Assembly: GCA_035762545.1 (NCBI GenBank) | Contig: DASTOM010000009.1 | Span: forward strand, 5,624-69,623 | Length of the DNA: 64,000 nucleotides | Source of the DNA: JANQRA01 sp035762545 | Lineage (GTDB): Bacteria > Actinomycetota > Acidimicrobiia > Spongiisociales > ZC4RG35 | Direction: 5' to 3' | Shown here: piece by piece, positions 8,082 through 15,520 of the stretch | Position numbering within the stretch: position 1 is the first letter of the stretch | Layout: every line of letters begins with the position of its first letter | Notes under the pieces: model-generated | Seen by the model: only the letters and a program-made list of their open reading frames with translations | Told to the model about the DNA's origin: nothing | Databases searched by the model: none | Translations under genes and position numbers: made by a program

Positions 8082-9095
8082 ATGACCGAAACGACCGTCC
8101 CGGCTACCACCAAGACGATGATTGCAGCGCAACAGACCGGGTATGGCCCGGCCCACGAGACGATAGAAATGCGCAGGGTCCCCATACCCGAGGTCGCACC
8201 CGACCAAGTCCTGATCGAGGTGGCTGCATCGACCACCAATGCCCTCGACTGGCACTTCATGACCGGCACGCCGTACTTCCTGCGCCTGCAGAACGGGCTC
8301 ACGACATCGAAGCGAACCACACCCGGCGCTGACGTTGCCGGGACCGTGATAGCCGTCGGAACTGACGTCGCGAAGCTGGCCGTGGGTGATCGAGTGTTCG
8401 GCGAGATCTCTGAGGGTGGTTTCGCCGAGTACGCGGTGGCATCTCCCGACGCCCTCGCCCTGGCGCCCACTTCGATTCCACTCGAGGAATCTGCGACCTT
8501 GGGAGTCGCCGCGTTGACCGCCCTTCAGGGCCTTCGCGACTGGGCCGGGATCAGGCCGGGCGACAGGGTCTTGATAAATGGCGGCTCCGGCGGTGTCGGC
8601 ACCTTTGCCATCCAGATCGCCAAGGCGCTGGGTGCGAGTCACGTGACCGCAGTCGTCAGCACCAACAACGTCGACATCGCCCGATCGATCGGCGCCGACC
8701 AGGTGATCGACTACAAGACACAGGACTTCACCGGCCTCGACGAGACCTTCGACGTCTTCTTCGACAATGCCGGGAGCAAGAGCCTGACGCAGTCCAGAAG
8801 GATGCTCACCCCCGACGGTGCCTTCGTGATGGTGACCGGACAGAAGGGGCGATGGTTCCGCCCAGCAGACCGAATGATCGGTGGTGCCTTGCGGTCGAAG
8901 TTCTGGAGCCAGCGGTGGGGAAACGGGGTGGCAAAGGCGAGCGGGGCCGATGGGGAGATTCTGGCCCGGATGGTCGACGACGGTCTGGTCCGCCCGGTGA
9001 TCGACCGCCGCTTCCCGCTCACGGAGGCGGTCGAGGCGTTGGCCTATCAAGGCGAAGGCCATGCCCGCGGCAAGACGCTTGTGGTGGTGTCCTGA
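8082..9095 (+). CDS. Zinc-independent MDR-family NAD(P)H-dependent oxidoreductase (quinone oxidoreductase-like)
   Basis: 337 aa medium-chain dehydrogenase/reductase. The N-terminal GroES-like domain is followed by a Rossmann domain with GDRVLINGGSGGVGTFAIQIAK, the nucleotide-binding motif of the zinc-free QOR/YhdH branch; the cysteines that hold structural zinc in alcohol dehydrogenases are absent. Likely reduces quinones or enones with NAD(P)H, in the cytosol. The start is ATG at 8082, six nt after GGAAGGA; the ATG at 8067 would leave almost no leader behind the predicted promoter. TetR-controlled, and overlapped at its stop (TGATG) by the deazaflavin-type gene, so the two are probably co-translated as a detoxification pair. 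Confidence 0.87.
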   Translation: MTETTVPATTKTMIAAQQTGYGPAHETIEMRRVPIPEVAPDQVLIEVAASTTNALDWHFMTGTPYFLRLQNGLTTSKRTTPGADVAGTVIAVGTDVAKLAVGDRVFGEISEGGFAEYAVASPDALALAPTSIPLEESATLGVAALTALQGLRDWAGIRPGDRVLINGGSGGVGTFAIQIAKALGASHVTAVVSTNNVDIARSIGADQVIDYKTQDFTGLDETFDVFFDNAGSKSLTQSRRMLTPDGAFVMVTGQKGRWFRPADRMIGGALRSKFWSQRWGNGVAKASGADGEILARMVDDGLVRPVIDRRFPLTEAVEALAYQGEGHARGKTLVVVS

Positions 9096-9463
9096 TGGCT
9101 CTTCCCCAGTGGCTGGCTCGTTTCAATCGTCGTTACCTGAACCCCACCGCGGTGCGGCGCGGCAAGTGGCCGGTGCTGGTCCACGTCGGTCGCACGTCGG
9201 GCACGGTGTATCGCACCCCGCTCGAGGCATATCCCACGTCCGACGGATACCTGTTCACCGTCAACTACAAGAGCTCGGACTGGCCGAAGAACGTGGTCGC
9301 TGCCGGTGCGGCCCAGCTCGACGTGGACGGGGACACCATCCAACTCGATAGTCCTCGATTGGTCCCCACCGAAGAGGCGTACCGACTACTCGGTCCCGAC
9401 ACCAAGACTCCCCCGTCCTGGGTGGGCGTGCAGGAATGCCTGGTGATGACTCCGGTGAAGTGA
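9095..9463 (+). CDS. Deazaflavin (F420)-dependent nitroreductase-family protein
   Basis: 122 aa, typical DDN/DUF385 size. The conserved opening (WLARFNRRYLNP) is followed by VLVHVGRTSGTVYRTPLEA, the segment that in Ddn contacts the F420 phosphate, and YKSSDWPKNVVAAG. Family members use reduced F420 to reduce quinones, nitroaromatics or polyaromatic compounds; some bind FMN or fatty acids instead. The ATG overlaps the stop of the upstream oxidoreductase (TGATG), placing both under the TetR-type promoter. F420 use implies F420 biosynthesis elsewhere in the genome, as is usual in Actinobacteria. Confidence 0.85.
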   Translation: MALPQWLARFNRRYLNPTAVRRGKWPVLVHVGRTSGTVYRTPLEAYPTSDGYLFTVNYKSSDWPKNVVAAGAAQLDVDGDTIQLDSPRLVPTEEAYRLLGPDTKTPPSWVGVQECLVMTPVK

Positions 9464-9471
9464 CCGGTCGG

Positions 9472-9527
9472 TGTCCCCGGGTGTTGTTTGGCCTGCCCGG
9501 GCCAAGCAGCTAAACCACACGGGGACA
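9472..9527 (+). promoter_or_regulatory. Structured 5' leader that can occlude the ribosome site of the aminotransferase gene
   Basis: Two nested helices fill the gap between the two genes. P1 pairs TGTCCCCG (9472-9479) with CGGGGACA (9520-9527), and the latter contains the only Shine-Dalgarno-like stretch and ends at the base before ATG. P2 pairs 9483-9493 with 9500-9510 over 11 bp (two G-U pairs) with a 6-nt loop. The linker TAAACCACA joins P2 to P1. It matches no riboswitch class known to me. Confidence 0.5.
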
Positions 9528-10706
9528 ATGGACTTCCGCCGAATCGACGCACTGCCGCCCTATGTCTTCGCGACGATCAACGAATTGAAGCTGGCGGCCC
9601 GCCGCGCCGGTGAGGACGTGATCGATCTCGGATTCGGCAATCCGGACATCCCCTCCCCTCCGGTGGCGGTGGAGAAGCTCCGCGAGGCTGCGCTGAACCC
9701 GCGCAACCACCGCTACTCGTCGTCCCGCGGTCTCCCCAACCTGAGAAAGGCGGTGGCAGACCGTTATCAGCGTCGGTTCGGGGTCACCGTCGACCCCGAT
9801 ACCCAGGTGATCACCACCATCGGCGCCAAGGAGGGTCTTGCCCACCTCATCTGGGTCCTGGTGCAGCCGGGCGACGTGGCATTGGTCCCGGAACCGTCGT
9901 ACCCGATACACATATTCGCCGGGTCGATCGCCGGCGCCGAGATCAACCGGATCACAGTCGGTGTCAGCCCGGAGGAGTTCTTCGAGAACCTGGAGACGAC
10001 AGTGGCCAAGACCTGGCCGAGACCCAGGGTCCTCATCGTCTCGTTCCCCCACAACCCGACCACCGCTTGCGTCGATCTCCCATTCTTCGAGCGGCTCGTC
10101 GCTTTCGGGAGGGAAAACGGGATCTTCATCGTCCACGACTTCGCCTACGCCGACATTTCTTTCGACGGATACGTGCCACCATCGATCCTGGAAGTCCCTG
10201 GGGCCGATGAGATCGCGGTCGAGCTCTACACGCTGACCAAAGGCCACTCGATGGCCGGCTGGCGGGTCGGCTTCGTGGTCGGGAACGCCGAAGCGGTCGC
10301 CGCCCTGGGAAAGCTGAAGTCGTACCTCGACTACGGCACGTTCCAGCCGATCCAGATCGCCTCGATCATCGCCCTGAACGAAGGGGACGACTACATCAGC
10401 GAGGTGAACGACATCTATCGCATCCGGCGCGACGCCCTCATCGAAGGGCTCAATCGCGCCGGATGGGAGATCGAAGCCCCCAAGGGGACGATGTTCGTCT
10501 GGGGCGAGATCCCCGAGCCGTTTCGTGAAATGGGCTCATTGGAGTTCGCCGTGCATCTGATCGAGGAAGCCCGCGTAGCGGTGAGCCCGGGAGTCGGGTT
10601 CGGCCCGACCGGCGAAGGTTTCGTCAGGTTCGCCCTCGTCGAGAACGAACAGCGCATCCGTCAAGCAGTGAGGGGCGTGCGCAGCCTGATGACCAAGTCC
10701 TCCTGA
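9528..10706 (+). CDS. PLP-dependent class I aminotransferase (alanine/LL-diaminopimelate aminotransferase-like)
   Basis: 392 aa fold-type I aminotransferase. Key features are the N-terminal substrate loop VIDLGFGNPDIPSPP, SSSRGLPNLRKAVADRY, the PLP-contacting SFPHNPTTACVD, HDFAYADI (Asp/Tyr to the pyridine ring), and the Schiff-base lysine in YTLTKGHSMAGWRVG, then the C-terminal arginine in GFVRFALVEN. This sequence style (SKGHSMAGWR) belongs to the AlaC/AlaA-related branch that makes alanine or amino acids from 2-oxo acids. The start is ATG at 9528, aligned with family MDFxRI; upstream in-frame codons lie in the structured leader. The exact amino donor is uncertain. Confidence 0.88.
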   Translation: MDFRRIDALPPYVFATINELKLAARRAGEDVIDLGFGNPDIPSPPVAVEKLREAALNPRNHRYSSSRGLPNLRKAVADRYQRRFGVTVDPDTQVITTIGAKEGLAHLIWVLVQPGDVALVPEPSYPIHIFAGSIAGAEINRITVGVSPEEFFENLETTVAKTWPRPRVLIVSFPHNPTTACVDLPFFERLVAFGRENGIFIVHDFAYADISFDGYVPPSILEVPGADEIAVELYTLTKGHSMAGWRVGFVVGNAEAVAALGKLKSYLDYGTFQPIQIASIIALNEGDDYISEVNDIYRIRRDALIEGLNRAGWEIEAPKGTMFVWGEIPEPFREMGSLEFAVHLIEEARVAVSPGVGFGPTGEGFVRFALVENEQRIRQAVRGVRSLMTKSS

Positions 10707-10730
10707 TGGACGTTCGGGGCGCAAGGATGG

Positions 10731-11642
10731 TCAGTCGGAGAAGACCGTCTCCCAATCGTTCTTGATGCTGACGGTCAACCAGCCAAGACGGTTGGCCATC
10801 TCGAGGATCGGCTCCTCCTCTGTGAATGAGCCCGCCTTGGACTCATAGGCATACTCCCGATCCGCATCATCGTGGTTGATGAGCATTGCCAGCCGCGGGC
10901 CGTCACCGGCCAGCGCCCACTCCAGCATCTCCTTGTCCCCTGCCGAGTTGCCCACGGCGAGGATGGGTTGGCGCCCGATCATGGCCTGGATGTGCTCGAC
11001 CTTTGGGGCTCCCTCGTTGACCTCCCCACTCAGGTCCGCCGTTCGCGAGAGGTACGGACGACCTCGATCGTCTCGCTTGAACTCGTACCGGATCTGGGAG
11101 CCGACAACCAGCTCGGCAGCGACGTCATACAGGTCAGGTGCCAGCGCCCGAACGAACTCGGTCCCGCCACCGGTGATGATCCCGACGGTGAACCCGATGC
11201 GTCTCAGCTCATCGAGGAGCTCGAGCATCGGTTGGTAGACGACGGTCCTCGTCGGTCGGTCGAGACCGACGTGATGGGCCGAGGCGATGAAGGCTCGCAC
11301 CGCCTCAGTGAACTGGTCGGGGGTCTTGCCTTCGAACAGAGTTGCCAACGCGGCGGCGATCCGCAGCAGACCGATCTCACCCAGCCTCTCCTGATCCCCG
11401 GAGATGAGAGCGGCGAACTCGTCCCGATCCCCGACTGATGCATCGGCGGCGACTGCGCCCTTCAGCGCCTCGACGAAGAAGTCGAACTGGACGTATGTCG
11501 GCTTCTCACACCACATGGTCCCGTCGTTGTCGACGTAAGCCACTTTCTGCTCGTCGGGGAGAGCTGCAGCGGCGTCTAGAAAGCCGACCAGTGCGTCTCG
11601 CGTCGCACCAGGGCGCCACGATGGGAGACGTCTGTCGTTCAT
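10731..11642 (-). CDS. HAD-family hydrolase (phosphoserine phosphatase-like)
   Basis: 303 aa. Motif I is VAYVDNDGTMWCEKP (nucleophile Asp in DNDGT), motif II lies in VGIITGGGTEFVR, the motif III lysine near APKVEHIQAMI, and motif IV GNSAGDKEML. Length and helical cap between motifs I and II fit the PSP-like C1 branch, which removes phosphate from small metabolites. It is often annotated as haloacid dehalogenase-like; the substrate is unknown. No signal peptide is seen. The start is ATG at 11642 after GGAAGGGG; the much longer upstream frame lies antisense to the SHOCT gene and has no family similarity. It is convergent with the aminotransferase (24-bp gap) and divergent from the SHOCT protein. 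Confidence 0.85.
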   Translation of the reverse strand: MNDRRLPSWRPGATRDALVGFLDAAAALPDEQKVAYVDNDGTMWCEKPTYVQFDFFVEALKGAVAADASVGDRDEFAALISGDQERLGEIGLLRIAAALATLFEGKTPDQFTEAVRAFIASAHHVGLDRPTRTVVYQPMLELLDELRRIGFTVGIITGGGTEFVRALAPDLYDVAAELVVGSQIRYEFKRDDRGRPYLSRTADLSGEVNEGAPKVEHIQAMIGRQPILAVGNSAGDKEMLEWALAGDGPRLAMLINHDDADREYAYESKAGSFTEEEPILEMANRLGWLTVSIKNDWETVFSD

Positions 11643-11813
11643 GCGATCCCCTTCCCGGGAGTGTCTCGAAGCCGGGCGACCATGAGGTCTGCCCGGGCGA
11701 CCTGCTCGCCATTCTCGTCGAGTCCCGCAATTGGGTGAGCACCTGTGCGGCGGACGATTTGGGCATCGGACCGTTCGTGTAGGTTCCGGGATCAACTCAA
11801 CAAGAGAGGACAA

Positions 11814-12194
11814 ATGGAGACCTTTTGGGACTTCTTCTGGTTCATGGTCGTCACCTTCATATGGGTGGCGTGGATCATGCTGTTGTTTCGGGTGTTCATC
11901 GACATATTCCGGTCGAACAGCTCGGGCTGGGCCAAAGCTGGCTGGAGCTTGTTCGTGATCTTCGCCCCATTCCTCGGTGTGCTGGTCTACCTGATCGCCC
12001 AGGGCGGAAACATGGCCCAGCGTGACGTAGAGCAAGCCCAGGCCATGGACCAAGCGCAGAGGGACTACATACGCAGCGTCACCGATTCCGGCGGCGGGAC
12101 CGCCGCCGAGCTGGAGAAGCTCGCCGAGCTGAAGAGCAAAGGTGTGATCACCGAAGAGGAGTTCCAGGCCCAAAAGGCCAAACTGCTCGCCTGA
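11814..12194 (+). CDS. PLDc_N / SHOCT-domain membrane protein
   Basis: 126 aa. Two hydrophobic helices (about residues 5-30 and 42-66, VIFAPFLGVLVYLIAQG) form the PLDc_N-type membrane module, and the C terminus LEKLAELKSKGVITEEEFQAQKAKLL is a classic SHOCT oligomerisation motif. Proteins of this make-up are abundant in Actinobacteria; they are membrane-attached and of unknown function. The ATG at 11814 follows AGAGAGGA; earlier in-frame codons lack family similarity. A strong terminator hairpin follows at 12208. Confidence 0.85.
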   Translation: METFWDFFWFMVVTFIWVAWIMLLFRVFIDIFRSNSSGWAKAGWSLFVIFAPFLGVLVYLIAQGGNMAQRDVEQAQAMDQAQRDYIRSVTDSGGGTAAELEKLAELKSKGVITEEEFQAQKAKLLA

Positions 12195-12207
12195 TCACTG
12201 CTTCGTA

Positions 12208-12237
12208 GAGCCGGGGGCTCACCACTGCCCCCGGCTC
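12208..12237 (+). terminator. Terminator hairpin after the SHOCT gene
   Basis: Perfect 11-bp stem GAGCCGGGGGC / GCCCCCGGCTC with an 8-nt loop, 14 nt past the stop. It lacks a long T-tract, as is usual for high-GC actinobacterial terminators. Confidence 0.7.
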
Positions 12238-12295
12238 AACGAGTGCCTCACCACGATCAGTGGCCTGACCTGAGCAGACCTAGTCTGACCCGGCC

Positions 12296-12548
12296 ATGAT
12301 CGAGCTCAACCCCGTGCCCCAGGCGACTGCCTTTGTTCGCGGGGTCAGATCTCGGGTCGCGTCGCTCTTCGACCGTAAGACCCTGCGCAGGGATGCGATG
12401 GCGGGCGTGGTCCTCGGGGTGGAGTCGGTCCCCGACGGTCTCGCCGGCGGTCTACACCTCGGACAAGTGGTTGGGAAAGACGGTGAATCAGGCATGGGCC
12501 GACGCCGAAAGCTGGGTCGAGATGAACCGGGCGGACGTTGATCGCTAA
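12296..12548 (+). pseudogene. SulP-type permease remnant (N and C termini joined, membrane core lost)
   Basis: From ATG 12296 the frame reads MIELNPVPQATAF...RRDAMAGVVLGVESVPDGLAGG, the start of SulP/sulfate-permease-like transporters just before and into the first membrane helix. Immediately afterwards a different frame takes over (YTSDKWLGKTVNQAWADAESW...DVDR, stop at 12546-12548), which looks like a transporter C-terminal tail. The membrane region expected between them is absent. The simplest reading is one large internal deletion that also shifted the frame, near 12445-12450. Alternatively the second part may be unrelated; assignment of the C-terminal part is weak. Confidence 0.55.
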
Positions 12549-12559
12549 AGTGGTGGCCG

Positions 12560-12578
12560 GACACGCGCGGCGCGTGTC
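12560..12578. promoter_or_regulatory. Perfect 19-bp palindrome upstream of the RRM gene
   Basis: GACACGCGC-G-GCGCGTGTC, 9-bp arms around one base. It lies 115 bp before the RRM gene and just after the SulP remnant. It could be a dimeric repressor operator or the old terminator of the permease gene; a second weaker hairpin (CCCTCG...CGAGGG) lies nearer the RRM start. Confidence 0.35.
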
Positions 12579-12692
12579 ACGCCTTGCTCTGCTTGATCCT
12601 CCGTCGGATTTGCAGCCAGGACCGCCCTCGGGTTCAGTCGAGGGGGGCCTTGGAGCTCGGTGACAGCGACGGTTAGGGCTCAAAGGAGCACG

Positions 12693-12947
12693 ATGTCAAC
12701 GAACATCTACGTAGGAAATCTCCCATTCACGACCACGAACAGTGAGTTGCGCGACCTGTTCGCCCCACACGGTGAAGTCGACGACGCCCAGGTGATCATG
12801 GATCGGGAAACCGGTCGATCGCGGGGCTTCGGGTTCGTCGAGATGGCGAACGACGCCGAAGCGCAGACCGCAATCAGAGAACTAGACGGCGCCGACATGG
12901 GCGGCCGCGCTCTCAAAGTGAACGTCGCCAAGCCACGTTCGCGCTGA
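12693..12947 (+). CDS. RRM-domain RNA-binding protein
   Basis: 84 aa, a single RNA-recognition motif. RNP2 is IYVGNL near the N terminus and RNP1 is RGFGFVEM around residue 45-52, with the phenylalanines that stack on RNA bases. Small one-domain RRM proteins in bacteria are often cold- or stress-induced RNA chaperones (Rbp family in cyanobacteria). Unlike cyanobacterial Rbp there is no glycine-rich tail; it ends KPRSR. ATG at 12693 is preceded by AAAGGAG. It stands alone between a decayed permease and an SDR gene. Confidence 0.9.
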   Translation: MSTNIYVGNLPFTTTNSELRDLFAPHGEVDDAQVIMDRETGRSRGFGFVEMANDAEAQTAIRELDGADMGGRALKVNVAKPRSR

Positions 12948-13036
12948 GGCCGGAACCTCCCGCGCTCGATCGCGGTCGACCTCCACAAGTCGGGCATCAG
13001 TTCATGTAATCGCGCAGTCGACGTAGGGACGACACC

Positions 13037-13972
13037 ATGAGAGTGCTGTTCACCGGTGCAACGGGCGTAATCGGCCGGGAGGCGATCCCCCAACTGCTGG
13101 CGGCGGGTCATGACGTCGTCGGCGTCTCCCGATCTGCTGCTGGTCGGGCGTGGCTAGATGGCATCGGAGCGACTGGCGTCCAAGTCGACCTGTTCGACCC
13201 GGCGAGCGTCGGACCGGCAGTATCCGAGGTGGACGCCGTTGCTCACTTCGCCACAGCGATACCTCCCCGCGCTCAGATGCCGAAACTCGACGCCTGGCAC
13301 ATGAACGACCGGCTCCGAACGGAAGCGACAGCCATCCTCGTCGATGCGGCCATAGCGCACGGGACTCAACGTTTCGTGCAGGAGTCGATCACGTTCATCT
13401 ATGCCGACGGCGGCGAGGAGTGGATCGACGAGGAGTCAGCCGTCGAACCAGCTTGGGAGAGTCTCCACTCTGCACTCGACGCCGAGGGTGAGGTCGCTCG
13501 GTTCGTCGAACACGGCGGGACCGGCGTGACCCTTCGCATGTCGAGCCTCTACGGCCCGGGGCGGGTTTCTTCAGAGCAGATCGCGGCTGTCGCCGAACGG
13601 AACGCACCGATAGTCGGCCCCGGGGAGAACTTCGTGTCTCATCTCCACATCGAGGACGCCGGTTCCTCGGTGGCGGCCGCCATGAGCGCCCCGACCGGCA
13701 CCTATAACGTGAGTGACGACGAGCCGGTCACATCCAGGCAGGATCTCGAGGCGTTGGCACGGGCTCTCGGCGTCAGGCCACCCAGACGAATTCCCGCACC
13801 CGTGGCGCGGGTCGCTGCAGGGCGGGCCACCGGCCTGCTCACCACCTCCCAACGCGTCTCCAACCAGAAGTTCAAGACCGCGACCGGTTGGTCTCCGCTC
13901 TACCGGTCGGTCCTCGAAGGCTGGGAGCCGGTCGTTGCGGCCTGGCGCTCCGCTGGCGCATCTAACGCATAG
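13037..13972 (+). CDS. NAD-dependent epimerase/dehydratase (extended SDR) family protein
   Basis: 311 aa. The N-terminal Rossmann motif MRVLFTGATGVIGREA is TGxxGxxG of extended SDRs. The usual catalytic Tyr-x3-Lys is not obvious: the expected region reads SITFIYADGGEEWIDE, so this may be an atypical or non-catalytic member (NmrA/complex-I-type or a reductase using a different pair). The C-terminal substrate domain contains FVSHLHIEDAG and YNVSDDEPVT, typical of epimerase-like SDRs. The substrate cannot be assigned. Its stop overlaps the convergent GerW-like gene by 11 bp. Confidence 0.8.
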   Translation: MRVLFTGATGVIGREAIPQLLAAGHDVVGVSRSAAGRAWLDGIGATGVQVDLFDPASVGPAVSEVDAVAHFATAIPPRAQMPKLDAWHMNDRLRTEATAILVDAAIAHGTQRFVQESITFIYADGGEEWIDEESAVEPAWESLHSALDAEGEVARFVEHGGTGVTLRMSSLYGPGRVSSEQIAAVAERNAPIVGPGENFVSHLHIEDAGSSVAAAMSAPTGTYNVSDDEPVTSRQDLEALARALGVRPPRRIPAPVARVAAGRATGLLTTSQRVSNQKFKTATGWSPLYRSVLEGWEPVVAAWRSAGASNA

Positions 13973-14327
13973 CCCGCCACACCCCGACCGCTGCCAGCAG
14001 GACGGTGACCGCGATCTTGGTGAAGTCCACTACTGGCTCCACCTGGATTCCAGAGGCACCCACCCTGATGACGGCGACCGGCCTCCCCAGGGACACGCCG
14101 CCACCGCCACCGCCTCCGCCCTCACCTTGATCGCCCGTACTCTCCGAATTCCCCGAACCCGCGCCATATCCGAAGCCGCCGGTTCGCTCCCACGCGGAGG
14201 CGACTATGACCAGGTCGTCGCCGATCGCCTCGGGCGCGGAGAAGACCGTGTTGGGCGACGTCTCTCCGAAGAGCCTTTCCAGGCTGCGGTCGATTCGATC
14301 ACCGATGTCATGGATTCCATTGCTCAT
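13962..14327 (-). CDS. GerW/YtfJ-like protein with C-terminal membrane helix
   Basis: 121 aa. The order is that of the GerW (YtfJ) family: an amphipathic start (IHDIGDRIDRSLERLFG), a beta-rich segment VFSAPEAIGDDLVIVAS, a glycine-rich stretch with eight consecutive glycines, then SLGRPVAVIRVGASGIQVEP, plus a terminal hydrophobic helix ending WRAMR. In Bacillus GerW is a spore protein, but the family is widespread in non-sporulating Actinobacteria with unknown role. ATG at 14327 forms an ATGA overlap with the upstream small gene; the ORF could start at 14342 but that would overlap it further. Confidence 0.75.
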   Translation of the reverse strand: MSNGIHDIGDRIDRSLERLFGETSPNTVFSAPEAIGDDLVIVASAWERTGGFGYGAGSGNSESTGDQGEGGGGGGGGVSLGRPVAVIRVGASGIQVEPVVDFTKIAVTVLLAAVGVWRAMR

Positions 14328-14581
14328 CGCATCAGCCTCCAAATAGCGAATCCGAGCCCAACGACCAAGCCCGCGACGCGGGCAATCATCACGTGATCGT
14401 GGACCGCCACCGAGACTCTGCCGTCATCGGAGACGATCCGCACCGGTCGTCGATAGGAAACGCCGAACCCCGTTCCGGGCGTTCCGATGCCGATCCAAGA
14501 CTCGTGCGAGACCAGGCCAGCTTTCCCGCTCCCAGTCGCAATCCACTCCACGGATTCCTGCCTGAGACGACCGTCGATCAT
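14324..14581 (-). CDS. Small protein with C-terminal membrane helix, partner of the GerW-like gene
   Basis: 85 aa, not assigned to a family. Residues 1-62 are a soluble beta-rich segment (WIATGSGKAGLVSHESWIGIGTPG, RPVRIVSDDGRVSVAVHDH); the C terminus VAGLVVGLGFAIWRLMR is one membrane helix closing with the same W-R-x-M-R ending as the downstream GerW-like protein (WRAMR). The genes overlap by 4 nt (ATGA), so they are co-translated and may act together at the membrane. The start is ATG at 14581. It is divergent from the selenoperoxiredoxin gene with a 50-bp gap. Confidence 0.6.
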   Translation of the reverse strand: MIDGRLRQESVEWIATGSGKAGLVSHESWIGIGTPGTGFGVSYRRPVRIVSDDGRVSVAVHDHVMIARVAGLVVGLGFAIWRLMR

Positions 14582-14631
14582 CCTGCAGATCCTATGCGCT
14601 ACGGGTGCGCACGGGTCTAACCTCGGTTCGA

Positions 14632-15102
14632 ATGCTCGAGCCGGGAACCCCCCTTCCAGAGTTCAGCGCGGTCGACGACGACGGGAACACGGTCGCCAGC
14701 AGCGAGTGGAACGGGCGTTGGACAGTCCTGTGGTGGTATGTGAAGGCCGACACGGCTGGCTGAACCCTCGAAGGTTCGGAGCTCCGTGATCGAGCTCCTC
14801 AATTCGAAGAGCTCAACGCTCGCATCGTCGGGATCTCCTACGACTCCCCAGAGGACAACAAGGGTTGGTCGGACATGATGGAGTTCGACTTCCCCCTTCT
14901 CTCCGACCCCGACCGGGAGATCGGTGCGTTGCTCGACGTCAAACGCCCCGCGGGTCACCCGATGTACTTTCTCCCCAGACGGGTCACATACCTGGTCGAT
15001 CCCGAGGGAGTGATCGTCCGCTCCTATGACGTTGGTCGCGACATCGAAGGCCATGCCGATGCTGTCCTCGACGACCTCCGCTCCCTGACCGCCAAAGGTT
15101 GA
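14632..15102 (+). CDS. Selenocysteine peroxiredoxin (PrxQ/BCP-type, Sec at the peroxidatic position)
   Basis: 156 residues when TGA at 14761-14763 is decoded as Sec44. The chain MLEPGTPLPEFSAVDDDG...WWYVKADTAG-U-TLEGSELRD...ARIVGISYDSPEDNKGW...FPLLSDPDREIGALLDV is a full-length PrxQ/BCP, and the Sec sits exactly where the peroxidatic Cys of the TPGCT motif is expected. It would reduce H2O2 or organic hydroperoxides. The resolving Cys five residues later (PrxQ) is Ser, so it acts as a 1-Sec enzyme needing an external thiol. No internal frameshift is present. ATG 14632 matches the family start; TAACCT at 14618-14623 could be the -10 of a nearly leaderless transcript. Ordinary gene callers would report only the part after 14875. 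Confidence 0.85.
14761..14798 (+). promoter_or_regulatory. UGA(Sec) codon and SECIS-type hairpin in the peroxiredoxin gene
   Basis: TGA 14761-14763 is followed after 14 nt by a perfect 7-bp stem GGAGCTC (14778-14784) / GAGCTCC (14792-14798) with loop CGTGATC. The loop begins 21 nt after the UGA and has a G at its second position; both fall within the usual bacterial SECIS limits (short apical loop, G among its first bases, roughly 16-37 nt from UGA). Confidence 0.7.
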
Positions 15103-15121
15103 CCTCAGACCTACAGGACGC

Positions 15122-15511
15122 TCAGCCGTCGAGAGCGGCAACGAGACGCGTCGGCGCCGTGGTCCGAAACGACGTCTCGATGAGCTCGGCCACCTCCTCG
15201 AAGTCCGAGCCTGGCGTCAGGTCGAGTCCCAACCAACCCGAGGGCCCCAGGTAGGCGGGGAGCCACACTCGACCATCAGCCTCCAAGGCCGGACGTTCCT
15301 CTGGATCAGGGAGAAATACGATCGATCGATCATGGGCCACCCACTCCCCGTCCACCCGTCTCGATCCCCCGTAGTAGACGAACACCTTCTTCGTGAAGAA
15401 GGCAGGTCGACCATGGGACTCCTTTTCGGCGGCCTCCGGCAGGGCGAGAGCGATCTCACGGATCCGTCCGAGCAGAGGATCGGCGGGGTCGTACATCCGC
15501 GGATGAGCCAC
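15122..15511 (-). CDS. MmcQ/YjbR family protein
   Basis: 129 aa, normal for the YjbR fold (CyaY-like). Visible features: LPEAAEKESHGRPAFFTKKVFVYYGG near the N terminus, RSIVFLPDPEERPAL in the middle, and GPSGWLGLDLTPGSDFEEVAELIETSF at the end. The family is often annotated as DNA-binding on structural grounds only; no function is established. It is convergent with the selenoperoxiredoxin gene and lies downstream of a PPOX-fold gene on the same strand (9-bp gap), suggesting a small operon. Confidence 0.82.
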   Translation of the reverse strand: MAHPRMYDPADPLLGRIREIALALPEAAEKESHGRPAFFTKKVFVYYGGSRRVDGEWVAHDRSIVFLPDPEERPALEADGRVWLPAYLGPSGWLGLDLTPGSDFEEVAELIETSFRTTAPTRLVAALDG

Positions 15512-15520
15512 GACGGGACA

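Noticed and set aside
14875..15102. Short 75-aa ORF as an independent gene
   Set aside because: It is only the C-terminal half of the Sec-containing peroxiredoxin starting at 14632.
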